Part shown: in pieces, positions 45,870 to 57,495 of the stretch
Layout: every line of letters begins with the position of its first letter
Position numbering within the stretch: position 1 is the first letter of the stretch
NCBI RefSeq assembly: GCF_018687715.1
Contig: NC_056766.1
Location: 27,362,433-27,426,432 of the forward strand
Source of the DNA: Carya illinoinensis
Taxonomy: Eukaryota > Streptophyta > Magnoliopsida > Fagales > Juglandaceae
Length of the DNA: 64,000 bases
Direction: 5' to 3'
The notes under the pieces: generated by a model
The model's input: only the letters and a program-made list of their open reading frames with translations
Told to the model about the DNA's origin: nothing
Database searches by the model: none
Position numbers and translations under genes: made by a program

Positions 45870-46002
45870 AATGAGTAAGTGATCTGTTACATACTATCAT
45901 TAGGATCAGTAAATGAGTAGACGAAGTAAATTTCTGAAAGAAAGAAAGCCAGAAAGAGCAGCCGCAACTTCATGCCGATCGATCGACTTAATTCCTGCAC
46001 AT

Positions 46003-46005
<3 letters not shown>

Positions 46006-46064
<59 letters not shown>
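46006..46064. repeat. (CT)n / GAGA tract in the 5' UTR of the kinase pseudogene
   Basis: About 28 CT units, GA on the gene strand, starting 33 nt upstream of the ATG. Such GAGA tracts in plant 5' leaders can bind BBR/BPC factors; that role here is inferred. Confidence 0.8.
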
Positions 46065-46067
<3 letters not shown>

Positions 46068-46114
46068 GTGTGCACGCGTGCGCTTAATAAATAACAAGTA
46101 TCTCACCACACATT

Positions 46115-46123
46115 CCTTATATA
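46115..46123 (-). promoter_or_regulatory. probable core promoter (TATA box) of the kinase pseudogene
   Basis: On minus TATATAAGG lies about 145 nt upstream of the ATG and about 50 nt before the GA tract, a sensible distance for a TATA box. Confidence 0.5.
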
Positions 46124-46499
46124 TCGAAGAAGAAATAAGTCTACGTACGTACACGTATAGGTCTTCCTCTTCGTCTTATTCGTGGAGGACGAGAAAGCAA
46201 GCTATGCTCGACTAAGTCATCCCGTTGGTCAATACTAAACTAATGCATGATACTGTGAGGATGGCGCTACTCATACCGGGAAATGGTATTTTCCTTTTAT
46301 TAAAATTATTTGTGTTACTAAAACAATAAATAGATACAAATACCATTTAAAAATAATAATAATTAAAAAAAAAATTGTTAAACTCAATCATACCCAACTG
46401 TGGTAGAATAGCATTTCTCTTTCCATAATTAAGTCTTGGGTGACTGAGCTTTTATCAACGCTGTCCCGACAGTTAAAGCCATTCGATCTATTTCATTTT

Positions 46500-46665
46500 T
46501 GTTATTATTATTTTTTAAATTTTTAACATAAAATATAATAAATAATTTAATTTTTTTAAATCTTAATTTTATTTTTTTAAATTTTAAAATAATAATAATA
46601 TTAAAAAATAAATATTATAATAATTTTTTATTTAATTTTTTACTTTCATATAAAATTATTTTGCC
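46500..46665. repeat. degenerate MITE remnant
   Basis: AT-rich sequence with words shared with 4170-4290 (AACATAAAATATAATAAATA, AAAATAATAATAATATTAAA). Confidence 0.45.
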
Positions 46666-46879
46666 TAATATCATTATTAAAACAACATCTTAACGTACGT
46701 TTTCCTCAGCCGCCTGCAAAACTGTAACTTGAGTGAAGAATATCATGGTCATCATCATTTCTTACTTAATTTAAGATGTCAATGTCTAGACAGTTGGTTT
46801 ATTGTGAACAACTCCCACCACCTCGACACCATATTATAACTGTCAATTTCTCTTGTGAGCCGGCTCCCACCGTCTCCCA

Positions 46880-47240
46880 ATTTATCATTCGAACTCTAAT
46901 CCTATCTCTATCTTACATATTCCAAACAGTAATCAATTTTATTATAAATATTATAAATATAAAAAATAATCAATTTTATATTTTCAAACTTTTCATATAA
47001 TCATTATAAATTCTAAAATTTTAAATAAAATATAAAAAATAATTCAAATTTTTAAAATTTTAAACATAAATAATATTAAAAAATAATATTATAACAATAT
47101 TTTAATTTTATAATATTTTTATTCTATTTTTTCTCTATCATTTCTCAAAATTATATAAAATATTTTAACTAAAATATTTTTTACTACTTTTCACAAATAA
47201 TTTTATCTCATCATCCACTATCCAAGCAAAGCCTTAAGAA
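46880..47240. repeat. MITE-like repeat, same family as 3829-4322
   Basis: The right end CATCCACTATCCAAGCAAAG resembles CACATTATCCAAACGCAG at 4300-4318, and the core shares AAAAAATAATATTATAACAA. Confidence 0.5.
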
Positions 47241-47449
47241 AAGATAAATGGGTATTTTCCTTCTTCTTTTTAATTATTTATGTGAGGACCCAATCGATCG
47301 GGACCCAGCAGTTAATGAGAATTCCCATAATTCAATCTTGGGTGATTGAGCTTTGATCGGTGCTTGCCCCCATCACAGACAACGCCCTCATCATCCTTTA
47401 ATACAGATATTTTCTCAATCCCACGCGCGTGCTAGACTAGCAGTGTTTG

Positions 47450-47797
47450 GTGTTTAAGAGTTTGGAGATATTTTATTTAGTTGTATTTGTTTAATGGATT
47501 TTTGAAAATAAGAGAAATATTTGAATAATTTGTTTTAAAAAATAAATTATTTATTAAGATTTGTGAAAGTGGAGATATATCATATATAGGTAGGGTTGAA
47601 ACTATGCTTCAAAATAATTTTTTAGAAGTATTTTTTGTTTTGATATATATTTGTAAAAGAAAAATCTTATCAAATAAAAATTTGAAATAGTATATATATA
47701 TATATATATAATTCTATCCTCCTTTCCAGGATCAATTGTCATCCACAGATATAACCTTATCACGAGGAAACCCAATTGGGAGAAGAGGAATGCTACA
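47450..47797. repeat. left edge of segmental duplication, unit 2
   Basis: 47490-47690 aligns to 6555-6730, and 47690-47785 to 7800-7830 and 7970-8005. The hAT element at 6828-7786 is absent here. Confidence 0.6.
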
Positions 47798-47972
47798 CAA
47801 CCTCTCAACACTCCATATTATATATTTTTTTTTAATTTTTTAATTTTTTTTAATATTTTTTTAAATTAATTTAATTCTTTTATTTATTATTCATATATTA
47901 AATATTTGATAAAAGATAAAATAATAAAAATTAAAAAAAAAATATGGAGTGTGGAGTGTTGAGAGGTTGTGA
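47798..47972. mobile_element. foldback MITE (~175 bp) with long terminal inverted repeats
   Basis: The left end CACAACCTCTCAACACTCC and the right end GGAGTGTTGAGAGGTTGTG are exact complements. The interior is T-rich on the left and A-rich on the right, so nearly the whole element can pair. Unit 1 (about 8000) lacks it. Confidence 0.85.
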
Positions 47973-48240
47973 AGATTTTTTTTTTACACGGACAGCTAAC
48001 AAGATATTTGGCTCCATCAAATTTAAGTCTGACTTTGTCTATGGAATGAGACATGATCATAAAATTATAATAAGTTAACAAATAATATAACTAATTATTT
48101 TTAATTTTTAATAATAAGAATATCTTTAGAATTTAAAAAAAAAATTATGTTCCCAAAAAGCTTAAAGTTATTTGTTCAAAATTTTAAATAAAGTTAATTA
48201 AAAAAGCCACAAAATTAATTTTCTTAAAAGAAAAAAAAAG

Positions 48241-48655
48241 TGTCCCCTAGCAATCACTCAAGGATTGTTTTGGTTACAGCTTTTCCTAATCTATCACCTT
48301 ACCATCGCATAATATTTAATGTGATTGTTAAGGATAAAGTTAACTGGATCTAGCTAATTAAAAACTTATCACTAATAGTAAAAGAAGAGATAAAACCAAT
48401 AATCTAGCTTAGAGATAAAGCTAAGAATTTAATAAGAGATAAAACAAGTTGACTCAGACTTCTAAAAGGATATAGCTTCATAAATCAAGTAGGACCAAGT
48501 CACTCTAAAGAAGAAAATAGATCTCTATATAAGGAGGAGATCTCTACAAATCTAGGAGAATTTCTCTACACACGGACTCATTCATGCACAGTGACTCAAA
48601 AGGATCTCTTATACGGGAGGCATAATATACAATCTCTCGAAACCATAAATTCCTC
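48241..48655 (+). mobile_element. 5' LTR, unit 2 copy (3' end deleted)
   Basis: Collinear with 8498-8910. TATA-like CTATATAAGG at 48525-48534. After 48655 about 136 bp present in unit 1 (LTR end and primer-site region) are missing, with CTCT microhomology at the join. Confidence 0.65.
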
Positions 48656-48984
48656 TAAAGAGGTAAATAAGTTTCCTCAACTACTCACCATTTCCCCCCA
48701 TTGGAGGTCCACTTCCACACAAAGAAATCTAGCTTACTTGCAGAGAAATGGAGTCACCATCAACAACTTCAAGACTACCGGTAGCTTCTGTCATCACCAG
48801 CACATTCATCACCCCCTAAAACCATCAACTAGCAAGCAAGGCAGGGCTATGCCCCATGGTGGACACTGGCACACCACAGGGGTTGAAAGCCGGCACGTAC
48901 ACCACTCACTGACTATATTCTCGTAGGTGATACCGTGGAGATCCAACTATATACTTGCAGGCAGTCGCATAGAGGCACGACCCA
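48656..48984. other. retroelement interior shared with 9038-9370
   Basis: Close match to unit 1 up to GAGGCACGAC; after that the two units diverge. No coding domain. Confidence 0.6.
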
Positions 48985-50170
48985 AACATTACCCAATTCT
49001 GCCATGACAAAGAGTGGGCTTGGCACTAACCTAGCCCTTACCTACCTTTCCAGCGGTATCAACTAGTGGGAGCTAGTCCAATCAGACATACTACCCAAAC
49101 AAGCTACCTCCACATGAGGGTCAATAGGCAAGACAAACCCTGAGTTAGCTTGACCTCCCCCGTGGAGGAAAGTGGGATAAGCCCTAAGGTTGCCAGAACA
49201 GATTATCTCATCTCGAACAGCTTTACCTCCACTCAGCATACGAAAGGGCAAGATGAGCCAGAGGACATCCCGATCATCTCTTGGTGGAGAGCGGGTCCAG
49301 CCTTGAGGTTGTCCGAACATTATCCCATTCCACCAAGACAAAGAGTGGGCATGGCACCAGACCAGCCCTCACCTACCTTTCCTGCAGTATCAACAGATGG
49401 GAGCTGGTCCAATCAGACATACTGCCCGAACAAACTACTTCCACGTAAGGGTTAATAGGAGGGACTAACCCATGGTTAGCTCGAATTCCCCGGTGGAGGA
49501 GAGAGGGACCAAACCTTAGGCTGCCCGAATAGATTACCCCATCCCTTTGCGACGAAGGGTAATCCAGCTCCAAGGTCGTCGACTAATTACCTCCCCGAGG
49601 GGAATGAATAGGGAGAGAGTGGTTTGAGGCACCTTTACCCCTCCCTCAGCGGAGTGCAGGCCTATCCTCAATAGCCCAATACACCTTACCTTCCTCATAG
49701 GCATCGACCAACGGGAGTGGGTTCAGTCAGACATACTACACGAACAGATTTAACTCCCATCAAGGTACGATAGGGCGAGATGAGCCAGAGGCCATCTCGG
49801 CCCTCCCACATGGGAGAGCGGGTCTAGCCTTGAGGTTGCCTAAACATCACCCATTTTTGCCACGACAAAGAGTGGGCATGGCACCAACTCAGCCCTCACC
49901 TACCTTTCATGTGCTATCAGTGGATGGGAGCGAGTCAAACAAACTACCTACTTGTGACAGTCAACAGGTAGGACTAGCCTCGGGTTAGCCCAACTTCTCC
50001 CATGGTGGAGAGCGGGACCAACCCTGAGGCTACCCGAATAGATTACCCCATCCCGTCGCGGCGAAGAGTAATCTGACTCTAAGGTCGTGGACTAATTACC
50101 TCCCCTAGGGGGAATAATGAGGAGAGAATGGTTTAAGGCGCCTCTACCCCTCCCACAGTAAAGTGCAGGA
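48985..50170. repeat. diverged ~300-bp tandem repeats
   Basis: The landmark GACAAAGAGTGGGCATGGCA recurs near 49008, 49338 and 49865. Companion motifs AGACATACTACCCGAACA and GGTGGAGAGCGGGACCA recur between them. Specific to unit 2 in this window. Confidence 0.8.
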
Positions 50171-50299
50171 TAGTCCCAAGACTATCCAACACAACCTCAG
50201 AAGGGACCTCTTTTGAATGAATGAATGACTCAAAGCTTTACTGCATTAGCCCAACAAGACATGTTAGAAAATGTCAAATAACAATCTATATCATGGTTT
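50171..50299. other. short junction segment
   Basis: Non-coding; joins the 300-bp array to the next spacer array. Confidence 0.4.
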
Positions 50300-50880
50300 G
50301 ACCTCTACAGGGAAGTCCTTAGCAAGCCCGGCTTTACATGCCACTCGGCCCCCTCTCGCCATGCACAAGGTTTGATAAGGCCATCTTGGTCATACATACT
50401 ACTCGACCTCCGCAAAGGATTTTTGCAAAAGGTCTCTTGGGCAAGCCCAAATTTACATGCCACTCGGTACCCCTCTCGCCAAGTGCGAGGGTCAACGAGG
50501 CAAGCTCGGTCATACGTACCACTCAACCCTCCACAATGATTTTCTACAAGGGTCAACAAGGTGAACCTGGTTATACAGACCACTCAACCTCCACAAAGGA
50601 TTTCCGTGCAGGGTTTCTGGGCTATTTCGGCTTACATGCCGCTCGGCCCCTTCTTGCCAAGTGCATGGGTCAATGAGGCAAGCCCAGTCATACATACCTC
50701 TTGACCTCCACAAAGGATTTCTGCAAAGGGTCTCCTTGGCGGGCTTGGCTTATGAGCCGCTCGGCCCCCTCTCGCCACGCATGAGGGTCATCAAGAATAG
50801 TTTAGCCTACGTGCTGCTCAGCCTCCAAAAAGAATTCCCAATGCAAGGAATTCAGTTTGTGTGTAGCCCGACCTCTGTGG
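50300..50880. repeat. tandem spacer array of the Tat-type element, unit 2
   Basis: Four to five units of about 110-130 bp with GGTCATACATACYACTCGAC, CAAAGGATTTYYGCAA, GGCTTACATGCC and CTCGGCCCC, homologous to 20380-20780. Confidence 0.85.
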
Positions 50881-52589
50881 CCTAAGTAATAATTAGCCAA
50901 AACACAAGCTAATGGGTGAATGAGCAACTGGGCTCGGCAAGGCATCACCAAACACATGGAAGTGCCCTCACAATGTGGAAAATTACTTGCTCAAGGAAGA
51001 GAAACAATGTCAAGTCTCAGTAACCGATCAACACATTATCACCCACGAGGGGCTCATAGAATATGAGCAAGCAAAAAGGAACGACAATAGTAAAGGCATA
51101 AACAAAGAACATTTTATTCATCAACTATCAGGATCTTTACAAAGGGAAAGGTTACAACATATTTGCAAGAAACCATACAAAGAGAAAGAAGTCAAAAGCG
51201 ATCCATGAGCAATGTCAAACTTAGCAGGGTACACTACAGCACCATAAAAAAAAAAAACACAACATTTGTAGGTTCGCCAAAGAGGCACCATCCCAAATGT
51301 TTGGGGGAGGTGAAGACAAGATGGCGAGAATAGGAGGTAAAGATGGGAGGAGAAGAACAGGACACAGGAGGGAGAGACCAACCCAAGTGCCCGAGGCCCT
51401 CCATCGTCAAGGAAAACCATCGAGGAAACTAGCCTTATTCAAAATCACCCCCCACACAGGCCCGAACACCATGTGGAAGTAGCAAATAGAGGCTTTGCCC
51501 CAATAGTCACCGCCTGAGTCAAAGAAGGCAGGGTCGTGAGGAGCTTGAATTGAAAGAGACCTCCTTACCAATATAAGGGCTCGCTCTTTCTCCTCCCCTG
51601 GCCAGAAAGGAAGTGCCTAAACCATAGTGGGTTTATGCTATCAAAAATCCCATTCACCAACCAGGCCTAAGTGAGCAGCCCTACTCCTTCCCGATCAAGG
51701 GAACAAATCGGGATGTAAGTATAGAACATGGGTTGCACGACGAGTCCTGAGATAGGGAAAACCATCAAACAGTGTGGCTACAAAGCTCGGCACACTCCAC
51801 CTTCACAACACATCTAGCAGCAACAAAGGACAACATATTCTCCTTGGAGAGCCATAAAAGACCGCCAATAGCCCGCTTTGACACAAGTCTACAGCAAAAC
51901 AACACATGAGAATTTGGCCCGAAGCCAGAAGGAACATTAGAGTTGGGGTTGGCCAAAAGGGACCCAACACCAAAAAAGATGAAGGCTTCGAGCGTTTGAA
52001 GAGTAGGAAAGGAGATCTGATGGCAAATGGGATCATAAGCAGGGATTATGTAGGCAAGGGCATGTAGGCAAGGGGCGATAGTTCGTCCCCCTAGATTCGA
52101 GATACCAACATATCCCATTGCCAACATGAATCTTACAAAAAACTCAACACGAATCCCGTGACACACATCGCGAATACCCTTTGGTTCCATCAATCCAAGA
52201 GAAACAAAATTGATAGGCACTAATGGCCAACTGCTCGAGTCCCTCGAAAGTTCATGAACGGAGCATTAAACTCCAGACTACTTTTGTTGGAAAACCAAGG
52301 AGCAAGGTACAAAGCATCACGGCTCTTCCCTCAAGGTAAACAGTACGATGCGTCACAACCCTCCCCTCAAGACAAGCAATATGCAACGTCACAAGCAACC
52401 CCAGGCAAATGGGTGGCAAGATAAAAGGAAATCACGAATACAAATGGACAACCACGACACAAAACAAGGATGTGATTTTGTGTCAAAATGTACATGTAGA
52501 ATACTGGGCACCATGGTTTATACAAACAAATGACCAAAGACAGAGAATATACATCATGGAGGATACAGAAGGAAACAAATAAATCAATC
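50881..52589. mobile_element. non-coding interior of the Tat-type element, unit 2
   Basis: Collinear with 20781-22559. Frames in the two copies do not agree, so it is treated as spacer. Confidence 0.65.
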
Positions 52590-54287
52590 GAGGAAGGCAT
52601 CAGGTCCCATCTCAGAGTCGACAGGGCCCACCTAGGGGCACCTAGGTTTGGCCTATGCCCAGAGGGGTTGACCCCAGTCCCCTCAAAGCTACCTCGCCTT
52701 AGGTCAGCACCCGTGACACCCTCGAGAGGACGGTTGGGAGAATTGTCATCCTCCAATAGAAATGCATCTTGAATCGTCGCCCACCCAATCTCACCCGTGT
52801 GATTAAGAGCAGCTAGATCAAACTCGTGATCTTTAAGATCACGGCCCGCAAGTGCACCTCCAACTCCTCTGAACTTTCTTGTGGGTTCATGATGACATAG
52901 TCGTGCATCCTTTAGAGGCCTTCAAGATACCCATGGGACCAAGCATCGTCCTGAACGTAGAGGGCCCTCCCCAGTTGCTCACTCGAATAGGTTGCAACCT
53001 CTTTCACCTAGGATAGGTTGCTCTGTAGGTCCTGGATAACCACATCCTGAGCGGTTATCCTCTTCTGGGCTACCCCCAATTTTACAAGCACCTCTTCCTC
53101 CCTGATCCTGGCTACAGAAAGCAAGGCTCATCGATACTCTAACAAGGTTGAATGCTCCTCCTCCAACATCTTGAGTCGCTAAATGTCAAAATCCCTGAGG
53201 CCCTTCGGCCTTTCATTCTCTACTTGTGACAAATCTAGTGACTCCTGGGCCTTCACGGCCCACTCTCAAGCCATGCCCAGCTCTGCCTCCAAGCAGTTTT
53301 TCTCCTCCCTCTCCCCACTGGCTTAATGAAAAGTCATCATCACCATGGACTAGAGCTCCAAGTTTTCCCCTTCAACAGTCTCACGACCACTCACGATATG
53401 CTCGGCCAGCCTTCAACCCCCTGCAGACTCCGCAATCAGAAGCAAGAATGTGAGAAGAAAAGAGAAAGGGAGAAAGCATAGTTAAGAAAAGAACATGGAA
53501 CGAGAAAAGACCTCAAAGAGAAGTTTTTGCAGTGACTTAAATGCTTGCTCTAAGGCCTCAGCTTGCCAGGTCTTGCCCTCAAGGAGGGGAGAGGTAGGAA
53601 TGACCTCATCCGAATTGCAATACGATGCATCTCGTCAAGTGTGGTGGTTGGACGCACAACCCTATCATTGGTAACAACTCCCCATAAAGCCCTTATTGGG
53701 AACTCAACTTGACCAATCCGACCAACTGAAAACTCTCATCCCCAGCCAGACACAAAAAAGAACTTGTTGGTCCAGTCCGAGATGTTACGGTACCATGGCT
53801 CTAGCACCACTAGGCCTCACATTTCCCTAAAACTAAAGATGTCCCATACACCCCTCTTCACGTTGTGAGTCTAGAGAAACTCATGGTAAGTCAAATCGAC
53901 ACACTCCAGATCGAACTTCAAAAGTGCCCGCTGCCACAAGATGCAACAACAGATAAAAATCCGCCAAGTGTTTAGTTGGAGTTGGGCAAGGGCCAACCAG
54001 AGGTGATGCAAGACTTCACAGACCAAGTGAGGGAAAGGCAGTCTTAGCCTACAAGAGAACATGCTGGGGAAGAAGGTGGCACGCGATGCCTAGCCAACAG
54101 CGTCAACAGCCCCCTTGTGAGGCGCTAGGGCCACCATGTTAGGAATGCGATTGGTCAAGACTAGCGATTGGTGGAATTCAAGGGAGGCCTCCTAATGCCA
54201 AAACCAACCAGCATAACTTGGCTCTGAGGCGCCTGCCTTAGGACAGCCCTTAAAACTCACAGGTTTGGAAAATATCTGAGCAGCCAT
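52590..54287 (-). pseudogene. antisense ORF relic (PF04195-like), unit 2, uninterrupted
   Basis: Starts at ATG 54285-54287 on minus, equivalent to 28313-28315. Reads RLRLPFPHLVCEVLHHLWLA and LQLNTWRIFICCCILWQ but has stops (for example near 54195, 54095 and 53870), so it is more degraded at the front than unit 1. It lacks the provirus and keeps about 155 bp around 53180-53335 missing from unit 1. It ends near 52600 in the same coiled-coil region. The two copies together give the ancestral layout: an antisense ORF of roughly 550 codons between the spacer array and the 3' LTR. Confidence 0.7.
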
Positions 54288-54466
54288 CTAGAGAGTAGGA
54301 GCACAACGAGAAGTGGAGAGAAAGGGAAGGCAAAGGAAGAACGAATGAAATGGGAAGAGAGTAACAAGATTATGGCAGAAGCTATGTGAGTGACGATCAG
54401 TACTTAGTACGCATGAGGTACACGAGGAAAGAGCTATTTAAAAACCTACACACACAACACAGCCAC

Positions 54467-54479
54467 AGAAGAAAGAAAA
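54467..54479 (+). promoter_or_regulatory. polypurine tract, unit 2
   Basis: AGAAGAAAGAAAA directly before TGTCTAACAAC of the LTR. Confidence 0.75.
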
Positions 54480-55144
54480 TGTCTAACAACTATAATTGAG
54501 GAAAAGATGGAACGATCATCATCGGGTACCGGGATCAAATCCCCAGAAACTGAATTAGGAACGACTAATGGACAACCGAGATTGGACACATGGAATAATC
54601 GGACAGTAAGAATTTTTGCTCAGCTAGCCAGATAGAAGCGACAAGTGGCAACATTAAGCAAAAACAAGGAAAATTCCATCAGCCTAATTCGATGAGAATT
54701 GGCAAGGTAACTATTGAGGGTATTTTTCCTAGGGCCCCAAGCTCAATAGGACCAACCCAGTTCAGGCATTAGAAGGATTCCACACACCCCATATATCACC
54801 CGAAAAGCTGGGTCCAGGCCCATATATTCCCTTAGCAACCCCACTGGGACCTACGACCCACATAATATAAGCATACGGATCTGGGTCACGACTGGACATT
54901 ACGTTGGGAGCTCGAAAAGTTGAACTATTGAAAGGAAAATGGAGCAAGCCAAAGGGAGGGGCTGGACCACAGAGCAACACCAGGAGATCACAAAGCATTA
55001 AATGAACTCACATAGAAATCATGCCGCATTAATTACTTCATCTAGATGGCCACGCTGCATTAAAGGAAGTATGGCGGAGAGGACTTCTAGAGGACACACT
55101 CCATCCAGGCCGCAAGGCATGGTTGTATGACCCTCGGGGCTGGC

Positions 55145-56463
55145 TGACCGGTGCAAAACTGCAAGTGCACAGTATCGTAGTTTTATAGTAAAGTAATAAG
55201 AAGAGTATCGTCCTCAGGGATTAGTACCTTGCGTTTGCCAAATACCAAAATTATACTAAACTTGATTTTATCTAGAGGAATCACTAAGATTTTTGTAGTT
55301 GCAATCTAAACTAGATCAACTCAAAGAAAAATGTGCAAAGGAAATAACACTGACGTTCGAAGATCAAATTAATGGGAAGAAAACTTCTAGGAAATCGATT
55401 TCACCTACTTCTTCACTATGCTTTTCTCATCCAGCTAATTTAATTTAAATCTCTTTTGTCTATTAGCAAATCTCTAATTCATCCAAAAGCCTCTTTCGAT
55501 AGTCAATTGGAATTGACTCTTGGTTATCAATTCACACAAGAATATGCAAATTCAATAATCAAGAACGCAATAAGACCGATGATTTAATTACTACATAGGT
55601 TCATACAAGTCTTTCGATCTCTATACTTACCTATGCTAAAATATCCAAGTTCTACCCTATGATTCCCTCTTTCGATAGCAAATCACAAGATTACTTATCA
55701 TCTAATCAATGGCCAGTTAATTAGAAGCAATAAATTCAGAATAAATCAGATAAACAAAGAGAGAATTGCATTAGATTAGCATAGACAATCAAGCATAGTT
55801 CGGAAATAGGTTACATCGTTTTCCTAGAATGAAGAAAATTTAGCTCATGCTAGAAATGGAATTCAACATAAACGAATTCACCATAATTGTTCTGAGAAGA
55901 TGGGAAGAAGAAAATAAACACTGAAAAATCCTTCTTGCAGCCTCAACTCGTCGTCAAAAGCTCAAGGGAACGATTCAACGCTTTTCTCTCGTCCGTGCTC
56001 GTGTATGATTCCAACGTACGTGCAATAATTGGAATTCCGTCTCCAAAAACAGATGAATTCAATCCCTCTAGCTATGTTTTTCTCTCCCAAGAGGTGTTCT
56101 CCAGTCAAAACTCGTGGCCCTAGAGTGAAAAATTGCTTTTATATGGTCTCACGGCGGAAAACCTAAAATCTGTCAAAATACGATGTTCGCTCGAGTAGGG
56201 TGTCGAGCGCGCGTCGAGCGTTCGACTCTGTCTGATTTCGCTCGAGCGTCCTATCAAGCGCACATCGAGCGTTCAACTCTGCCTGATTTCGCTCGAGCGG
56301 CCAATGTCTCCGCTCGAGCGATCTTCATTTTTCAGCAACCCGCTCGAGCTCCCTGTTGAGCGACAGTCGAGCGTTTGAATCTGCCTGAATTCGCTCGAGC
56401 GGCCAAAAACCTCCGCTCGAGCGAACTTGTAAAATCTGTAATATGAAATTTTGCAAGTCATCA
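55145..56463 (-). mobile_element. solo LTR (1319 bp), same family as 334-1637
   Basis: On minus TGATGACTTGC...CCGGTCA. Perfect 5-bp TSD CTGGC at 55140-55144 and 56464-56468. No internal sequence, so it arose by LTR-LTR recombination. The empty site in unit 1 (around 29162-29176) confirms the boundaries. Confidence 0.95.
56175..56425 (-). repeat. CTCGAG palindromic array of the solo LTR
   Basis: Same units as 371-597 on the other strand, including GCTCGAGCG and GTCGAGCG repeats with CTGCCTGATTTC linkers. Confidence 0.85.
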
Positions 56464-56618
56464 CTGGCTATAAAGGGACCCCTGATCATTAGATAAAGGG
56501 ATTGAATCCACAACTAAGAGTTTACTTACTAAAATTCCCGCTTTCTCATTTCACCTAAGGATTACCGCTAACTTAGACATCGGAAGCTCCATGGGCCACC
56601 CTAGGGCAAACTTGTGCC

Positions 56619-56621
<3 letters not shown>

Positions 56622-56670
<49 letters not shown>
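56622..56670. repeat. (CT)n microsatellite
   Basis: About 24 CT units within the Tat LTR leader; the unit-1 equivalent (29312-29330) is short and imperfect. Confidence 0.95.
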
Positions 56671-56674
<4 letters not shown>

Positions 56675-56848
56675 CTATTGGCATACAAAACTGAATACCT
56701 GGACCACTGAGAGCCAGGCCCTTAGGCATATGAAACACATTTTCAATAACAAGTATACGTATTTCAATGCAATATGTTTAGTGAGTAGGATAATGTAAAC
56801 AACATGGAAAATACACAAGTGTTATTATTAGATTTTTCTAGTGAAATC

Positions 56849-57095
56849 TAGGGATGTAACCAATCCGATCTGATCCGATTTTGGACAAAATTTATGACCG
56901 AATCGGTATATACCAGTGTTGCATTTTCCAAAACCAAAATAACTCAAGTTTCAGATCCTAATATGGTTAAAGATATTGCATTATGATTATGCACCAATAT
57001 TATGCACAATTATGCACCAGAATTGTGGGTACTTTTTCACAACATTTATATGGTGGTGATGTCCAAAACCGAATCAGTATGCACCAGTATTACGC
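56849..57095. mobile_element. truncated hAT-like element end
   Basis: TAGGGATGTAACCAATC at 56849 with the preceding GTGAAATC matches the left end and target of the element at 29509. The right end is lost. The rest of the stretch is degenerate. Confidence 0.6.
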
Positions 57096-57495
57096 ATATC
57101 ATGACCATCAGATCTTAATATAGGATTCTAAGTGTTAGTTTTTAGGTGTAACCTGCTAGTTTTTAATAGTTTGAGTGTGTAATGTGTCTGTTATGATAGT
57201 TTGGAGTGCAGAATTTGAAGCTAGCTCTTAGTAGTGTTATAGTACAAAATTTATAACTTTTTCCTAAATCTAGGGGACATGTATACTCCTATATTCCTAG
57301 TCATAAGAAAATCTTACATTTGAAATGTAACACAAGTATTAGTAACTGGCAAACATTTATGTCTAGCTAGATTTTTCTACTATCAACACATAGTCAAAAA
57401 AACTCTCTGTACAAAAGTACTATTTCCCCCTTAAACACCAAAACAAAAAGAAAAGCAAAAGACAAATTAAAATGTAGAATATAAGGGAGGATTGG
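57096..57495. other. 3' flank of the intact receptor kinase gene
   Basis: Conserved with 31060-31478 of unit 1 (for example TTAATATAGGATTCTAAGTG at both), probably the 3' UTR and downstream sequence of both genes. Confidence 0.6.

Larger units (their letters stand above)
31479..45973 (-). pseudogene. LRR receptor-like kinase pseudogene, At5g49760/At5g49770 (HPCA1) type
   Basis: Nineteen coding exons can be placed on minus: 45895-45973 (signal peptide, ATG 45971-45973), 45313-45430 (LRR N-cap, W..T.EDPCSWDGVTC), 39031-39102, 38742-38816, 38579-38650, 38288-38448, 38069-38143, 37914-37984, 37734-37793, 37569-37637, 37391-37465, 37241-37312, 37001-37141 (LRRs), 36445-36904 (Cys-containing juxtamembrane ectodomain, CECAYPYKG), 36213-36365 (TM), 35943-36085 and 35632-35851 (N-lobe, [11 protein letters not shown]), 35310-35545 (HRDVK, DFG), 31479-31985 (C-lobe). 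Lesions: 1-nt deletions in exons 6 (near 38415) and 8 (near 37960), a 9-nt deletion in exon 9, acceptor AG to AC at 37466, ~16 nt lost at the exon 14 start, and stops at 36773, 36352, 31863 and 31560. The normal stop is lost. Intron 2 holds a LINE. Intact relatives are plasma-membrane kinases; HPCA1 senses extracellular H2O2. Confidence 0.93.
46124..47449. other. intergenic region upstream of the kinase pseudogene
   Basis: Holds MITE-like remnants (next entries) and a diverged duplication: 46285-46470 and 47250-47380 share GGTATTTTCCTT and CTTGGGTGA.TGAGCTTT. No gene seen; the ORF 46776-47000 is not supported. Confidence 0.5.
54480..56748 (+). mobile_element. 3' LTR of the Tat-type element, unit 2, split by a solo LTR
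   Basis: Matches 28507-29408 on both sides of an insertion: 54480-55144 and 56464-56748. TATAAAGGG at 56468-56476 directly follows the inserted element. A (CT)n tract (56622-56670) expands the short CT run of unit 1. Confidence 0.8.

Noticed and set aside
49063..49573. Repeated open frames with similar peptides (SMSDWTSSH)
   Set aside because: They repeat because the DNA is a tandem array; no start, domain or conserved length.
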